Source of the DNA: Torreya grandis
Taxonomy: Eukaryota > Streptophyta > Pinopsida > Cupressales > Taxaceae
NCBI GenBank assembly: GCA_037957365.1
Contig: JARHVA010004229.1
Coordinates: 842,501-906,500 of the forward strand
Reading direction: 5' to 3'
Length of the DNA stretch: 64,000 nt
Shown here: positions 37,668 through 49,812 of the stretch, one piece after another
How the letters are laid out: every line of letters begins with the position of its first letter
How positions within the stretch are numbered: the stretch's first letter is position 1
Notes under the pieces: model-generated
What the model was told of the DNA's origin: nothing
Database searches by the model: none
The model's input: only the letters and a program-made list of their open reading frames with translations
Position numbers and translations under genes: made by a program

Positions 37668-38450
37668 ACCCACAACAACTAGACCTTTAGCAAGATTTGT
37701 CTTGCAAGGAGGAACCAACCCCTAGGTAACCAAGCAGCCACTCAGCTACCTAAATAAATCACATTGAAAACCTATTGACACTATTAAATTGATGATGATC
37801 ACCTTTGTCTTCACTCTTCACCTCAAATCTTGTTCAAATTGCCTTTATGGCCAACTTGCTCAAACTACCTCTTCTAGACTCATTAGGTCGAATGACCTAT
37901 GTGTCCTCCTACATCAACTTGATCAGATAGATATGTCTAATATTCTACATACTATATTGGTCCTAAATAACTTGTGCCTCCTCTTCAAAATTTTATCTTC
38001 TTCTCTTGAATCCTCTCTCATAGTTGATCTTCGATATCACAAATTTGGATAAGTATGGGATGCTAGTAAACTCTATTTAAGAAAATAACATTGCACCTTA
38101 ATAAATTTTGCTACACTCCATGTCCAAACTTAAAATTTGATGAATTTTATGTAATTTAATATGGGAATCATCCATTTATAAAAATACTAATGAAACCTTC
38201 ACATGTGTGAAATATGATGTCATCAAACTACTTGCTCAACCTTGTCTATCAAGATGACTACTTGAGCTTAAACATTCATATGATTGTTTTGATGAAATTT
38301 ATTCACTTATGTAAGCACTCTTAGAATTAATAAAAACCCATAAGGTCTTTATGAAATTTACATACCATAAATAACATCAATAATTTTTTTTATAAAATCA
38401 AACACTAAAGAACCATGCAAGAACATTGTAGCACCCATAAGCACACTTTG
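37668..38450 (-). repeat. Right LTR fragment of element A (middle of the LTR only)
   Basis: Aligns in direct orientation to about 34535-35320 of the left LTR. It lacks the first about 340 bp at its inner side, where the primer-binding site should abut, and the last about 78 bp at its outer side. It ends at GCACACTTTGTG, where an inverted copy of the LTR's other end takes over. Confidence 0.8.
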
Positions 38451-38605
38451 TGATGTATGCTCTTATATATGCTTTAGATCCATGTGATTTCATTTTTATT
38501 TTTTTTGATCAAGTTTATGTATGTTGAATTTTTAATATTTAGGAATTAAATTGTATTATTTATCATCACTAATTCACCCCACTCTTAGAGATTATACCTC
38601 TAATA
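38451..38605 (-). repeat. Right arm of terminal inverted repeat of element A
   Basis: Inverted copy of 34192-34354, ending ACCTCTAATA. The next five bases GCAAG repeat the left flank ACAAG. After them the gypsy gag continues in sense. Confidence 0.85.
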
Positions 38606-38610
38606 GCAAG

Positions 38611-38730
38611 GAAATTAGTGGAAATTTCAATTAAGGTTTTAGAGGAAATAATCAATCTAATAGGAAAGGATCACCTAGCAGGTGTTTCAACTTTGGAGGA
38701 GACCATTATATTAGGGAATTAACTTTATTA
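38611..38730 (+). pseudogene. gag: gag of the gypsy element, 3' part with zinc-knuckle remnant
   Basis: Directly after element A the gypsy frame resumes with an Asn/Ser/Gly/Arg-rich stretch. It then reads RCFNFGGDHYIRE at about 38676-38715, a CCHC nucleocapsid knuckle in which the second Cys is Phe. Joining this to 34191 gives a continuous basic region, which confirms the insertion point of element A. Confidence 0.78.
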
Positions 38731-39200
38731 AATTAAATAATAGGATTAATAACACTTCTACATCATAGAAAGGATCCATTGTTAAGCTAAATTTTAAGCT
38801 TCTCCCATTGAACTTTTAGGTACTTTATTTGGTCAATCAAATTTATTTTTAATGCACAAATGAGATATAGATTGTTTTATTTATTCTATAAAGTTATGTA
38901 AATTATTTACAAATATATTGTTTTTAGAAAACTTGGTTAGTTTAATATGGAAATTAATTAGAATTCATGGTTGACAAGTGCTTAATACAAGCAAAAATGA
39001 ATTTTTTGGAGCTTACTACTACAATAAAAATTTATGTACCACCACTAATATGATATAATGTGGTCTTAAGAGTGAACTGATTTGATAAGAATAGAGATAA
39101 GGTTGATTTATTCCTTAAGAAGGTAAAATAAATATATTATTTAGGGAATTAGACCTAGATTTATGGAGATAAAATATAGTTTAAGCTCAAGCATATCTCA
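38731..39200 (+). pseudogene. Putative protease region of the gypsy element, heavily decayed
   Basis: This lies between the gag zinc knuckle and reverse transcriptase, where the aspartic protease is encoded in Ty3/gypsy elements. I cannot see a convincing DSG motif, so the assignment rests on position alone. Confidence 0.35.
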
Positions 39201-40010
39201 GTTATGTAGCTTAACAATTACCAATAGAAAGGATTCCAAGCATTCATTATTAAGATGAAAGAAATGGAATAATTATAGGATCCTCAAATTAAATATTGTC
39301 CCTTTATTTAGGAGTTTAAGGATTTTTTTATTAAACATTTTATATGTCTCCCACCTAAGAGTGAGTTTGACTTCACCATCAACATCATTGAAGGATAAAC
39401 ACCCTAGTCAAAGGCCCCTTACTGAATGAAAACAACCAAATTGGCTGAGTTGAAGGATAAATTTAAGGTGTTTTTATCCAAATGATTAATTCATCCAAGT
39501 ATGTCACCATGGGGTACACCTAAAATATTTATGAAGAATAAGGATGGCACCCTTCATTTATGTATTGAATACATCATGTTGAATAAGGAAACTATCAAAA
39601 AATGAGTATCTTCTACCTTGATCAATGATTATTTTGATCAAATATGTGGTCTATAATTATTTTTGAATATTTATCTTTGAGTTTATTACTATCAATTGAG
39701 AATCAAAGAGGAATATATTCCCAAGACAACATTCATGACTCATTATGGACACTAAGAGTTCATAGTGCTAATATTTTCTTTGAGAAACACACCTATATTA
39801 TTCACAAGTCTTATGGATAGTGTATTGTGAGATTACCTATATAATTTTATATTATTTTTTCTAGATGATAATATTATATGTTCAAAGTATTTATAGGAAC
39901 ATTGAGAGAATTTAAAACTAGTTCCACAATGGTTCCAAAAGCACAAGCTCTATGAGAAATTTTCCAAGTGTGTTTTCTTCTAGAAAAGAATGTAATACTT
40001 GGGACAAATA
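39200..40010 (+). pseudogene. pol: Reverse transcriptase of the gypsy element (degenerate)
   Basis: Translation in shifting frames shows the ordered blocks of Ty3/gypsy reverse transcriptase. They are FDFTINIIEG (about 39368), [10 protein letters not shown] then [15 protein letters not shown] (39490-39570), YQLRIKEEYIPKTTFMTHYG (39690-39750), and FFLDDNIICSK (39853-39885), in which the YxDD box reads FLDD. KLYEKFSKCVFF follows near 39945. The enzyme copies element RNA into DNA. Stops are frequent and often stand where Gln, Arg or Trp is usual in the family. Confidence 0.9.
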
Positions 40011-40289
40011 TTTTATATATAGGGTATTAAAATATATTTAGCTAATGTTAGAGCCATTATGTAATGTCAAAAATCCAATACTATTCATGAGGTGTGTATT
40101 TTTATGGGTTTTGAAGAATCATAAAATAAATTTGTGCTAAATTTTTCCAAGATATTTAACCCAATCACCTCTCATTAACAAAAAGAGTAGTTGTTTGTGT
40201 AGTTAGATAGGTATGAATAATACTTTAATTTCTTGAAAGAGATTCTTACTTTTAAACTTGTGTTGATATTTCCAAATACAAGAGTCCAT

Positions 40290-40625
40290 TTTTAGCTACA
40301 TTCAAGGTATCAAGTGATGGTCTAGAAGTTGTAATGTAGGATGGTGTAGTTGTGGCTTTTGATTCTAGGAAATTGAAACCTTACAAGGAAAATTATGCCT
40401 TGCATGATTTAGGATTGGATAAAATAGTTCATGATTTAATTTTTTTGAGGAATTACTTATTTGGAAAACCATTTGAAATCAAGTCAGATAACTTGGGTCT
40501 CAAGTATATTTTCACCCAACCTAACTTGAATGCTCATTAGAAGTAGTGGTTAGAGTTTTTATTAGACTATGATTTTAACATTAGCTATATTAAGGGAAAG
40601 GAAAAAATATGTGAAAAGTCACTTA
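40290..40625 (+). pseudogene. pol: RNase H of the gypsy element (degenerate)
   Basis: A 62-codon open piece at 40352-40540 reads MAFDSRKLKPYKENYALHDL and later KSDNLGLKYIFTQPNL. This is the RNase H block that follows reverse transcriptase in Ty3/gypsy Pol. LEFLLDYDFNISYIKGKE comes next, after a single stop, near 40552-40605. The domain degrades the RNA strand during cDNA synthesis. Confidence 0.9.
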
Positions 40626-41890
40626 GTCATGACAACTTTGGTTACCATAAAGAGTAAATTCCATGACCAATTAGTGAAATTCTCTTCAATCGATGAATTT
40701 TATGAGAAGGTAAAGAGAGATTTCTTAGAAAACTCTCAAGACCATAGGTATAATGAATTTAAATTTGAAAGTTATGAGATTTTGAGTTTAAATGAAATAA
40801 TATATATACCTAATAGGGAAAATTTTAGGACAACAATACTAAGTGAGTTGCACAATGCTCCTTATTCAAGACATCTAAGTGTGACTAAACCATTGGCACA
40901 ACTAAGGCCACTATATTTTTTGAAGGGAATCAAGAAAGATGAGAAATATTTTATTTTTAGGTGATTATATTATCAATGAATTTAGGTTGAGCATGTGTAT
41001 CTAATAGGGTTATTATACCCACAGTCTACACTAGAATGGAAGTGATATGTCATTATCATGGACTTTATCCAAGGATTTCTTTTGTTAAGGAATCATCATC
41101 ACATCATTTTGGTGGTTATTGATAAGATCACCAAAGTAACACACTTCATACCTATAAATTTAGAAAATTATGCACCTATGATCACTATAATATTTGTTGA
41201 ATAGGTATACAAAGTGTGTGGGTTTATGTAAAAGATCACTTTTAATAGCGACCCTAAAATTATTTCATGATTTTGGATGATTCCCAATGTATCTTTGGGT
41301 ACATAGCTAAATTTCAGCACAAGGTACCATCAAGAAACATATGAAAAAATAGAGATAGTGAATCAAGTCATAGAATATCTTTTGATGATGTTTTGCATGG
41401 ATCAACAATAAAATTGGAAATAATACCTATATTTGGTTGAGTTTGCTTCTAATAACTCATACTAATTAGCTCTAAAAATGGCTTTGTTTGATGCATTTTA
41501 TGCTAGGAAGTGTAGAACATCAATCAAATAAGATAGGCTTGAGTATATAGTGGTATTTCTACTATATATGCTTGATAAAATGGAGGAAAAAGTAAAATTT
41601 ATAAGTCAAATGTTGGTTGAAGAAAATGATTAGTAAAAAAGTTATGATGATTTGAAAAGAATAGTAAGATAATTTGTAGTTAGAGATAAAGTGTTTCTTC
41701 AGGTTAAACTCTAAAATAGTGCCATTAAATTTTTAAAGTCATCTAAGATTTCATAGAGATATGTTGGACCCTTTGAGGTTTTGGAAGTGATTAATCATGT
41801 ATCTTATAGACTTTATTTGACACTAGCTTTAACACAAATACATAATGTTTTCCATGTATCTTATCTTATGAAGTATGTAGATAATACTTA
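40626..41890 (+). pseudogene. pol: Integrase of the gypsy element (degenerate)
   Basis: An open piece at 40569-40964 runs into the integrase N-terminal zinc-binding region (ELHNAPYSRHLSVTKPLAQL near 40845-40905, then the decayed CxxC). The core shows IIMDFIQGF near 41055, FNSDPKII near 41240 and IVNQVIEYL near 41355. These are the places of the catalytic D, D and E, the last with changed neighbours. LVEFASNNSY follows near 41435. The C-terminal part has RYVGPFEVLEV (41757-41790), the GPY/F motif, and HNVFHVSYLMKYV (41840-41880). The enzyme inserts the cDNA into the genome. Confidence 0.88.
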
Positions 41891-41934
41891 TCATGTTTTG
41901 GATTTGAAATAATTATAGGTTATGTATCCAAGGG

Positions 41935-42095
41935 CATTCATAGTAGATATAATATGAGTATTATATACTATAAATCTTAGCTTGCATAACAGAGAAGTAG
42001 CATAGTGTAAGGTCTAGTGGGACCAATATTTTAAGGATAGTGCTACATGGGAAGACTATGAGGAGTTCTAAAGGTTGCTTCTTCATTTATTTACA
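41935..42095 (+). pseudogene. pol: Chromodomain-like integrase tail (degenerate)
   Basis: After the GPY/F module comes VLYTINLSLHNREVA, a stop, CKV, then a Trp/Gln/Phe-containing stretch ending SATWEDYEEF. The spacing of the V..I/L, W and ATWE residues matches the chromodomain found at the end of chromovirus integrases, which directs insertion to heterochromatin. Two stops interrupt it. Confidence 0.7.
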
Positions 42096-42190
42096 TGTAT
42101 TTATGCTATAACGTATTTTTTTTCTATTTAAATTTGTTTTATCTCATAACTATTATTTTAAATAAGTGTCATCAAAATGATGACCAGATT

Positions 42191-42202
42191 TAGGGGGAAG
42201 GA
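42191..42202 (+). promoter_or_regulatory. Polypurine tract of the gypsy element
   Basis: TAGGGGGAAGGA directly precedes the 3' LTR start TGTCACATCT. This is the plus-strand priming site. Confidence 0.85.
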
Positions 42203-43952
42203 TGTCACATCTAGTTTTCCTTTATAAACAATTGATAATTAATTAGTGGATTATGTAGTGATTATTATAAGATTTTAAAAAATTTCTTGAGTTTGATTAT
42301 GATACTATCTATTGTGACTATTCATCATTGCTTAATATCTATATTGATAGTTGTTTCTTATGGTTAGTACTTTATGTGAATTAGTGGACTAATTTTGTGT
42401 TTAGATATTTTTAATCTATAATTTATTTATGATTATATGATTATTATTTCCATGATATGAGATAACTAACTTTCTTATTTACTAAAGTGAATTCAAGATT
42501 ATCATACTCCCTAGACTAATATGGATTCAGAGTGTCATTAGAGAGGGTGGAGTAGATGGTGATATTAGGGGTAAGGAGAGGGAGATGAAACCCTACACAC
42601 ACCACTTAGACTAGCATAGTTGATTGCTTTCATTTGATGAGTTTAAGTAAATATTTATTGTTATATGAGATATTCTTATTGTTTACACTTATCTTTATAT
42701 TCTATTTATTCTCTGATAATATTATATGTATTAGTTTATAACATGCTTATGTATCAATGAAATTTTTTATTGTGTTGTATCATGTGATGTCAGACTTGCC
42801 ATGATCTAAACATTTGGTTTTAAAGGATTGATTTTTCTAATTGATTCTACCATATGACTATTTATTGACCCTATTGTTTATGACCAAAAAAGGTTTATTT
42901 ATGTTAATTTTGTAAAATAGAAATAAGTTAAAATTTTTATGTGTTTAATTACATGGTAATTTTTGGCCTTGTATGGGTCATTCTCAAGGGTCTAAACATC
43001 TAATTTTATAATTAACAAGTGTAAACATAGAAGGTAATAAGAGGGGACAATATAAAAACTTATGTTTAACTTAAGTTTTTGAAAATTTTGGTATGTTGGG
43101 TAAAATCATTAAAATATTAGTTGGCATAGTGAAATTATCAAAATATGGAAATTTCAAGTAATTAATAAACCTAAAAAATAATTAAAGAAATTAAATGAAA
43201 GAAAATGAGGGAATTATGAAGATTTGAGGGTTTGAAAAGATGCCTAAATGACACCTAAGCTCAAGGAAAATAATGGTGTATTCATTAACATAAATGATGA
43301 ATGTGGAGTTCCATTTATGCATGAAAGAAGGAAAATTCATAAAAAATTGAGGAAAGAAGAAAAGGGGACAATGAGATACATTTAATAAAGTGGGAAAATA
43401 ATTAAGTGCAGTTGGAAGTGTGACATGGGCATAATATCTCTTGTGAATTGTAACCTGATAGAGTTAGGTAGGTTGTGTCATTTTAATTCATGAACGGAAG
43501 AAAAAATGTATTATCTAGATATTACTATGGTTTTATTATTAATTTTTAATTAATGTTCCATGTATATATTTTTGTTAAGGTAAATAAACTCACTAGGAAT
43601 AGTGGCGGCTTTGAGAGAAAACTAGAGTACTACTTTGTGGTCTTGGGGAAGGAACTTGGGTTCCATCCATATGCCCATAAAATGATGCAAACAACAATTA
43701 AAACATTGGATTATTCATAAATTAAATATGTATTTAGTAAATCTAGCCATTACTAGGGTTGTTAATCTAGGGCATAATTTTCATTATAAACCCTAATTAT
43801 CCAAAATGGAGACTATCCTTATTTTATTATGCCATTTTAAGCATGTATTCTATACTCAACTAGGTTAATGAAAGATTAAAAGCATTTGGGTTAAATATAT
43901 TTAATGGAAATGGTCTAAATAAAACATTCCATAAAATATAAAGAGTTACATA
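42203..43952 (+). repeat. 3' LTR of the gypsy element, first part
   Basis: Starts TGTCACATCT and aligns with 28563 to about 30420. It is cut at 43952 by element B within GAGTTACATA. Confidence 0.88.
43948..43952. repeat. Left target duplication of element B
   Basis: ACATA precedes element B and recurs as ACATA at 53296-53300. Removing one copy joins the two LTR parts in register with the 5' LTR. Confidence 0.75.
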
Positions 43953-46900
43953 TGATGGAAACAATATGACTAAGAGGGGGGTGTGAATCAGTCTTCAAAA
44001 CTTTCTCATCAAATCCACTTAAGCAATCATCAACATATAGATCAAGTAATGAATAAACACTCAACTAGACATGTATGAAACAAAATGACACAAGCTAAGA
44101 CACCATATATATGGAAAAACCTCAAGGGGAATAAAATCCATTAATATATTAAAATGGACTATATTCCCATGATACAAACATAAACTTTATTGAAGCACCA
44201 ACTTCACATGGATCACCAACCCCAACTAGCTAAGCACCAATTTAGATAAGATTTAAATTATGCACTTGCAAGGAGGCACAAACCCCCTAGTTTAATAAGA
44301 AAAAAATAATCCACATAAAAAAATTTATAATATTAATAACACTTTTTTTCATAAAATAAATGATGATCTCCTTCTTCAGCTCTTCACACATTTCTATCCC
44401 TCTCAAATTGGCTTTTAGCCATCTTCATTGAACTGTCCCTCTTATTGACTTGATTAGGTCATATGACCTTTATATTTATACACAAAACCTATATAAAATT
44501 TTCATCACTAATCCTTTATCCTCATATTATGATCTATAAGACATAGTTCTACTCTTCAATACAATATATTATTCACTTTCTCTTAACATTTTTCTAATAG
44601 GCCTAAAATTCCATAGTATTTATACAAGTCTCTTATTCATATCCTTATTAGTTGGAAAAAAACCCTTAACCTATTAATTTTTCCATTAAATAGATTTTAT
44701 GACACATCATATACATGTATCAAATTTTCTTTGAGTTCCTTTAGGTCTAACCTGCCTTAATTAGGCCTTATCTCACCTTTAGGTCTTATGGAGACCTAAT
44801 CCCATTAGGTCTAATCAGAACATGTTAAACTTAACCTTAATTATAAATATTTAAACAAAATTAAATGGTATTAAAATATCACATGATACTATGATATACC
44901 CATTCTACTCTCATCTAGTCTCCATAACACTTTTTATATCCCTTCACTACTTGAAACACACCATTAGCATTGTTCAATATTTTGCATGTGCATACCCAAA
45001 AAGTCTATCTAGAAAAACTAAAGAATAAATAAATGTTTTAAAAAAATCATGAAAAATAAAGATGTAAATAAACTATGTGACATTGGGGTCATCACCACAT
45101 GTATTATAATTCACAACTCAGGCAAAAAGTACTCAAACCCTGTTTTGCATGTAGCCCACTTAGAACTCATAACTAGCCTCAAAACACAATCATGGAAACT
45201 TGATATTCAACACATAAAATAATAATTTATATGAAATTTGAAACTATAAATATATTATTTTACATCTCTATATCAATCTCAATTTCAATTATTACAAGGT
45301 ATAATTAGAAATATTGGTCTTACAAACCAATAATTTGTCTTTAGTACACACAGTCAAACCTGAACTAGTCAACTCATTTTAGCTTCACAATTTTAATTGA
45401 TTTAAATAACTATAAAAAATTATCCAAGGCATGGATAGGGCATATATTTTATAAAAAAAACATCATATTCTTTAGATGCTTAATCTTAGGCATAGAACAT
45501 CAAACTCATCATTGCAATTTGGTTACCCAGATTTGCTAGTTTGCCTTGAAGGCCAATCATGGTGAGTTTGATATTCAATACTTGTATGAATAATTTAAAA
45601 TAATAATTTTTCATGCTTATAAACCTATGTGATAAATATACCATTATCATATAGATAGATGATATGGTCAAATGACAATATTGGTCATGCAAACCAATCG
45701 CATGAATTTACACCTTCATTGTCTCATTTGTACTAGACATGTCAATGTATAAGTAATAATCTAAAAATATCCACTAACCTAAAAAAAATATATCCAACAT
45801 GGTCATGTCTTAAATTATTTAAAAACATATCTATGTAATTTTATTCATCCTTATTCCATGATAACACATCCCTAATCAACTTCTCACTTCTACCTAGTTT
45901 TCTCATTGTCTGCACCGTTAGGCCTTTTAACAATATATCAACTTGAATGATAGGTTTAGCTCTTTTGAGGGATATAACCCAATTATAAACCAAAATGGAA
46001 ATAAAATAAAACTCTCAATATTCAAACTCCATTCATTTATCAATTTTGACTTGGTCAACCCTAGCTACTACAATAAATCTTTGAGAAACAAGGCTTTTCC
46101 TATAGGGTCCACTCACTCTCTTTACAAACCAATCACACTTGGGGATTATTGTGAGAGTTTAATAAAACATAAAATAATTTTTATATCAATTAAAATTTAT
46201 TTTTATTACTTTATAACAAGATATTTCTCATTAATTTAATAGGGTTTTAGAGAGGGTTATCACTATTTAATAAAGAGGGGAATGTGCCCTTTAGGAAAAG
46301 AAGCAATCAAAAGAAAGAATTACTTTAGACAAAATTTTTGAAGGAATTACTTTAAATTTTTTGTGTTACTCAAGTTGCAGACCCTCATTTACAAAAATAA
46401 TGCCTAGATATATTATATATAAAACTTACCCATATCTCCAAAAAATATTAGGTTCCCATTTATAGGTTACACATGCCATTGAACACTTTAAAGTCCTTCT
46501 TAGGTTTAGAGCCCTTCATTCTATGTACATGAGAGACCTCAAAACACTTTTTCTAGCCTTAACCTTCAAATTTTTGCCCAAAATTTTTTAAACATACTTG
46601 AAACAACATGAAATACCTATAAAAACATTCATGCACTCATAATTTCCTTATAAATTTATACTAATACCCCATTGGTCACCATCTCTCTCTTTGCTCCCTA
46701 GGACTTTGACCTCTAAGTCACATTAGGCCTTGAACTAACCTTCTATCCACTTTCCAAGGTTTCAACACTTCATATACATGTAATAAAAATTATTAACATG
46801 ATAAATCACTATAATACATTCTTCATATGACTTTATAATAAATAATGACACCTCATTAGGTCAAGCATAATCTATAACTAGTATAATTACATATTAGGTC

Positions 46901-47338
46901 TGTAGGTCTAACCCTTGTAGGCCTACCTTGAGACCCACCTGAGTGATCCAAAGCCTGATAATAATTCTCAAACAAATTTATACATAATCTTACGTCTTTT
47001 TTCATCAATATTTACAAGACACTAACCCCATACCTTCTCACAATGTCTCTTCATACAATGACCAATATCATGACTAGGCTTCTCAAAAACCTTGTACTCA
47101 AGGATGGGTACTCAAACATGTTTAACTTGTACTGAACCTTGACATCAACCTAAAAAGAATCATTAGGTTTCCTTTAAATTATCTATTAATAGAGAGAAAA
47201 TAGGTTTTCTTAAAATTCTCTCTTGTCACATGGCTTCCTTGTCACATACCACTTCAACATCCATATTTACTAGATGCACCTTGACATCAATGACAAACCT
47301 TGACCTTGAAATCAATGATAAAACTTCTCAAAAAAATA
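43953..47338 (-). repeat. Left LTR of element B (3' LTR in element orientation)
   Basis: Starts TGATGGAAACAATATGACT on the plus strand. It aligns with the right LTR through TCTTCAAAACTTTC, TTAATTAGGCCTTATCTCAC, CACACCATTAGCATTGTTCA and CTTGTCACATGGCTTCCTTG. The inner edge is uncertain: similarity to the other copy stops near 47338, but a canonical purine tract (minus strand) lies at about 47425-47440. Confidence 0.78.
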
Positions 47339-47940
47339 CCCATTTGTCATTGAAGGAAAAATATTATTCAATTTGAGAAATCTCATCTCCCTTCAATTTG
47401 AGCACTCTCATCTCTTTGAAATTTATCCCCCCTTGATGTTAATAGAAAAGGGTCTCCAACAAATTACCATTAGGAATCACAACTTCTTGCAACACATGTT
47501 ATGAAGCAATCATAGGAACATGATCCCTCTTACTTCATGCATACCTCATTTATATTAACAAGTACACTTCTCAACATAGATCAATATTAGTCAATATCTT
47601 CAATAACTCCCCCTTAAACTAATCATCCACCATGCTTCTGCTAACAATAGAGTGGCTTCATGAAGCCTAATGAATTCACCCCTTTCCATATATCACTAAA
47701 ACATCATAAGTTCAAGGGATTCATAGATCTCCATGGTCTCACTTTATTGAGTGTCCTTCAATAACCTTTTAGTCTTGATTTACATTATTAGTTTGATCTT
47801 TTCATCATCAAAATGAGTTGACAATAGACATTCCTGACTAGATTTCACATCTAAAGTATGTTCTATAAAAGAAAATAATACACTTGAACTTTTAGACTTA
47901 TCATGACTCATATTTGTAATATTTGGTTTCCATACATTAA
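47339..47940. other. Non-coding part of element B between gag and 3' LTR
   Basis: No frame of note. On the minus strand it includes CATCAAGGGGGGATAAAT (about 47425-47442), which looks like a copia-type polypurine tract. Confidence 0.5.
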
Positions 47941-49812
47941 TTTTACTTTATTTTTTCACTCTAAGATATTCAAACCTCCTATTTTTACTTGATGACTTGA
48001 TAGCTCTATTAGGATAGAATCTTGAAATATGTCCTAATTATGATAACTATAACAAACCACCTTATACATACTAATTGACTAATGTGAACTTTTACTCCTT
48101 CCATATTCCCATGAATACACATTCTTGGAAGGTATTCTACATTTTCTTTATCTATGACCAAATTGACTTCACACAAAATAGTAACCATTGAATGAGTTGG
48201 CCTACCTTATAATATTGAGATATTTGATAGGTCTATTAATGTTGACCTTATTATATGCAATAGTCTTTTCCTTGACTTAAGATACCTCATTTTGGTCTTC
48301 TTTGAATCCAAGACCTATCTTATCACTTATAGATGTTTGGATACTTAATATTTCATCTACAACATTTGTTCTTTTTTCAAACTTCACAAAGGTCCTCATG
48401 TTGCTAGAATCTTGATTAAACTTAGCCTTTAAGGATTCTAATTTAGTTTCATACCTGATGCATTCTTCCTTTTTAGACTTTGGGCTTGCATTGACTACCT
48501 CTATATATGCTTCAAAATTGAATGATTATCTCATCATACTCCTTGGAAGGGTTACTCAATTTTTCCTCAAAAAATCTAATATTCTCCTAATAGTCATTAA
48601 CTAGTGATCTTAGTTTTTTATTCTCTCCTTTGGAACTTCAAATCCTCTAGGGAACTTACCAACTATACCTCAAGGTTCACTTAAAATTCTTCTTCATCTA
48701 ATTTTACATCAACCATAAGGAATTTCCCATTTAATCAATCCTCATAATGTGAATCTATGGCCATGAATAAGGTTTCATTATGGTCATGTTTAGGTTTATT
48801 ATTACCATGATCACTATTAGATGCACTTGAGTCACTTACATAAAAAGGGTTATCTTATTTAGTATAAAAAATTCTTTTGTTTTTGAAATTTCGTTTTCTA
48901 ACTTCATACTTCATAAACACATTCTTGGTTTTATCAATATTATAGGTCTTCTTGTCATCTCCATGATGTTGATCATGATATTCATCATGCTCAAATTTAT
49001 CCTTATTAGTACATTTGGATGCAAAGTGACCAATATTTCCACAATTGAAACATTTGAAGGGAAACTTGACTTTGTACATACCATATCTAAATCTCAACTT
49101 TATTGCAAACATGTCTATTGCATTCCTCATCCTTAAACTTCTTGGATTTTGACTTATTCTCAAATTGTAAAGTAAATTTCTTCTTAGGATTTCTTTTTTA
49201 ATTATTTCTCATCTCATAGGTAGTTAAAATGCCATGAAGCCCATCCATCACTAGCTTGTCCAAATCTTGCATCTCTTTTACTACATACACCTTAGATTCA
49301 AACATAGGAGTTAGTGATCTCAATAATTTTTGAATAAATGTTAATTTTTTCACCTCCTCTCCCAATCTTCTAATTAAACTAACAAATTCATCAACCTTGA
49401 ATAGGTAAGATGTAATTGTTACATCTTCACTCATATTTAAACATTCAAACTATCTTCAATCAGTTTATAACTTGGCCATCATCACCTCAATGTTTCCTTA
49501 ATAAACGGTTTTATATTTGTCCCATATATATTTGGATGATAAAAAATGTATTACCTTCACAAAATCTACCTCCGATAGGCCATACATAATGGCATCTATT
49601 ACCTTGGATTTGTTTTCACTAGCCTTCTTACCTACTACATCAATTAGGGAAACAAGAGGAGCACTATAGCCATCCAAAAATAAATACTACATATTATGAC
49701 CTTGAGAAATCAAATATATATTAGTTTTGACATTACAAAATAAATAATTTAATCTATTTAAAAATGGATCCTTAATGGTAGAGAAACCACCTTAAGGTTT
49801 CTAACTAGCCAT
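47941..49812 (-). pseudogene. gag: Ty1/copia-type Gag of element B (degenerate)
   Basis: Minus-strand reading starts at an ATG at 49812 and runs with several stops and shifts. Its first third matches plant copia Gag of the UBN2 type: EVDFVKVIHFLSSKYIWDKY (around 49500-49560), then a 78-codon open piece (49434-49198) with FVSLIRRLGEEVKKLTFIQK, LLRSLTPMFESKVY and LDKLVMDGLHGILTTYEMRN. A second open piece (49163-48855) has an intact CCHC knuckle, CFNCGNIGHFASKC. A Lys/Glu-rich, coiled-coil-like stretch and two further decayed knuckles (about 48160 and 48030) follow. Gag would form the particle and bind RNA. The product is not makeable as it stands. Confidence 0.85.

Larger units (their letters stand above)
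34192..38605 (-). mobile_element. Element A: gag-only LTR retrotransposon with inverted outer ends
   Basis: This 4.4 kb insert splits the gypsy gag and is flanked by ACAAG/GCAAG. The left LTR (34192-35397) is complete. The right side carries a direct LTR copy (37668-38450) covering only the middle, and the outermost 155 bp is an inverted copy of the left end. The interior encodes, on the minus strand, only a decayed gag-like protein with four CCHC-type knuckles. No protease, integrase or polymerase trace is seen. It fits the class of terminal-repeat elements with GAG (TR-GAG), but its ends are rearranged. Because the target duplication abuts the inverted ends, the rearrangement probably existed at integration. 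Confidence 0.8.
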
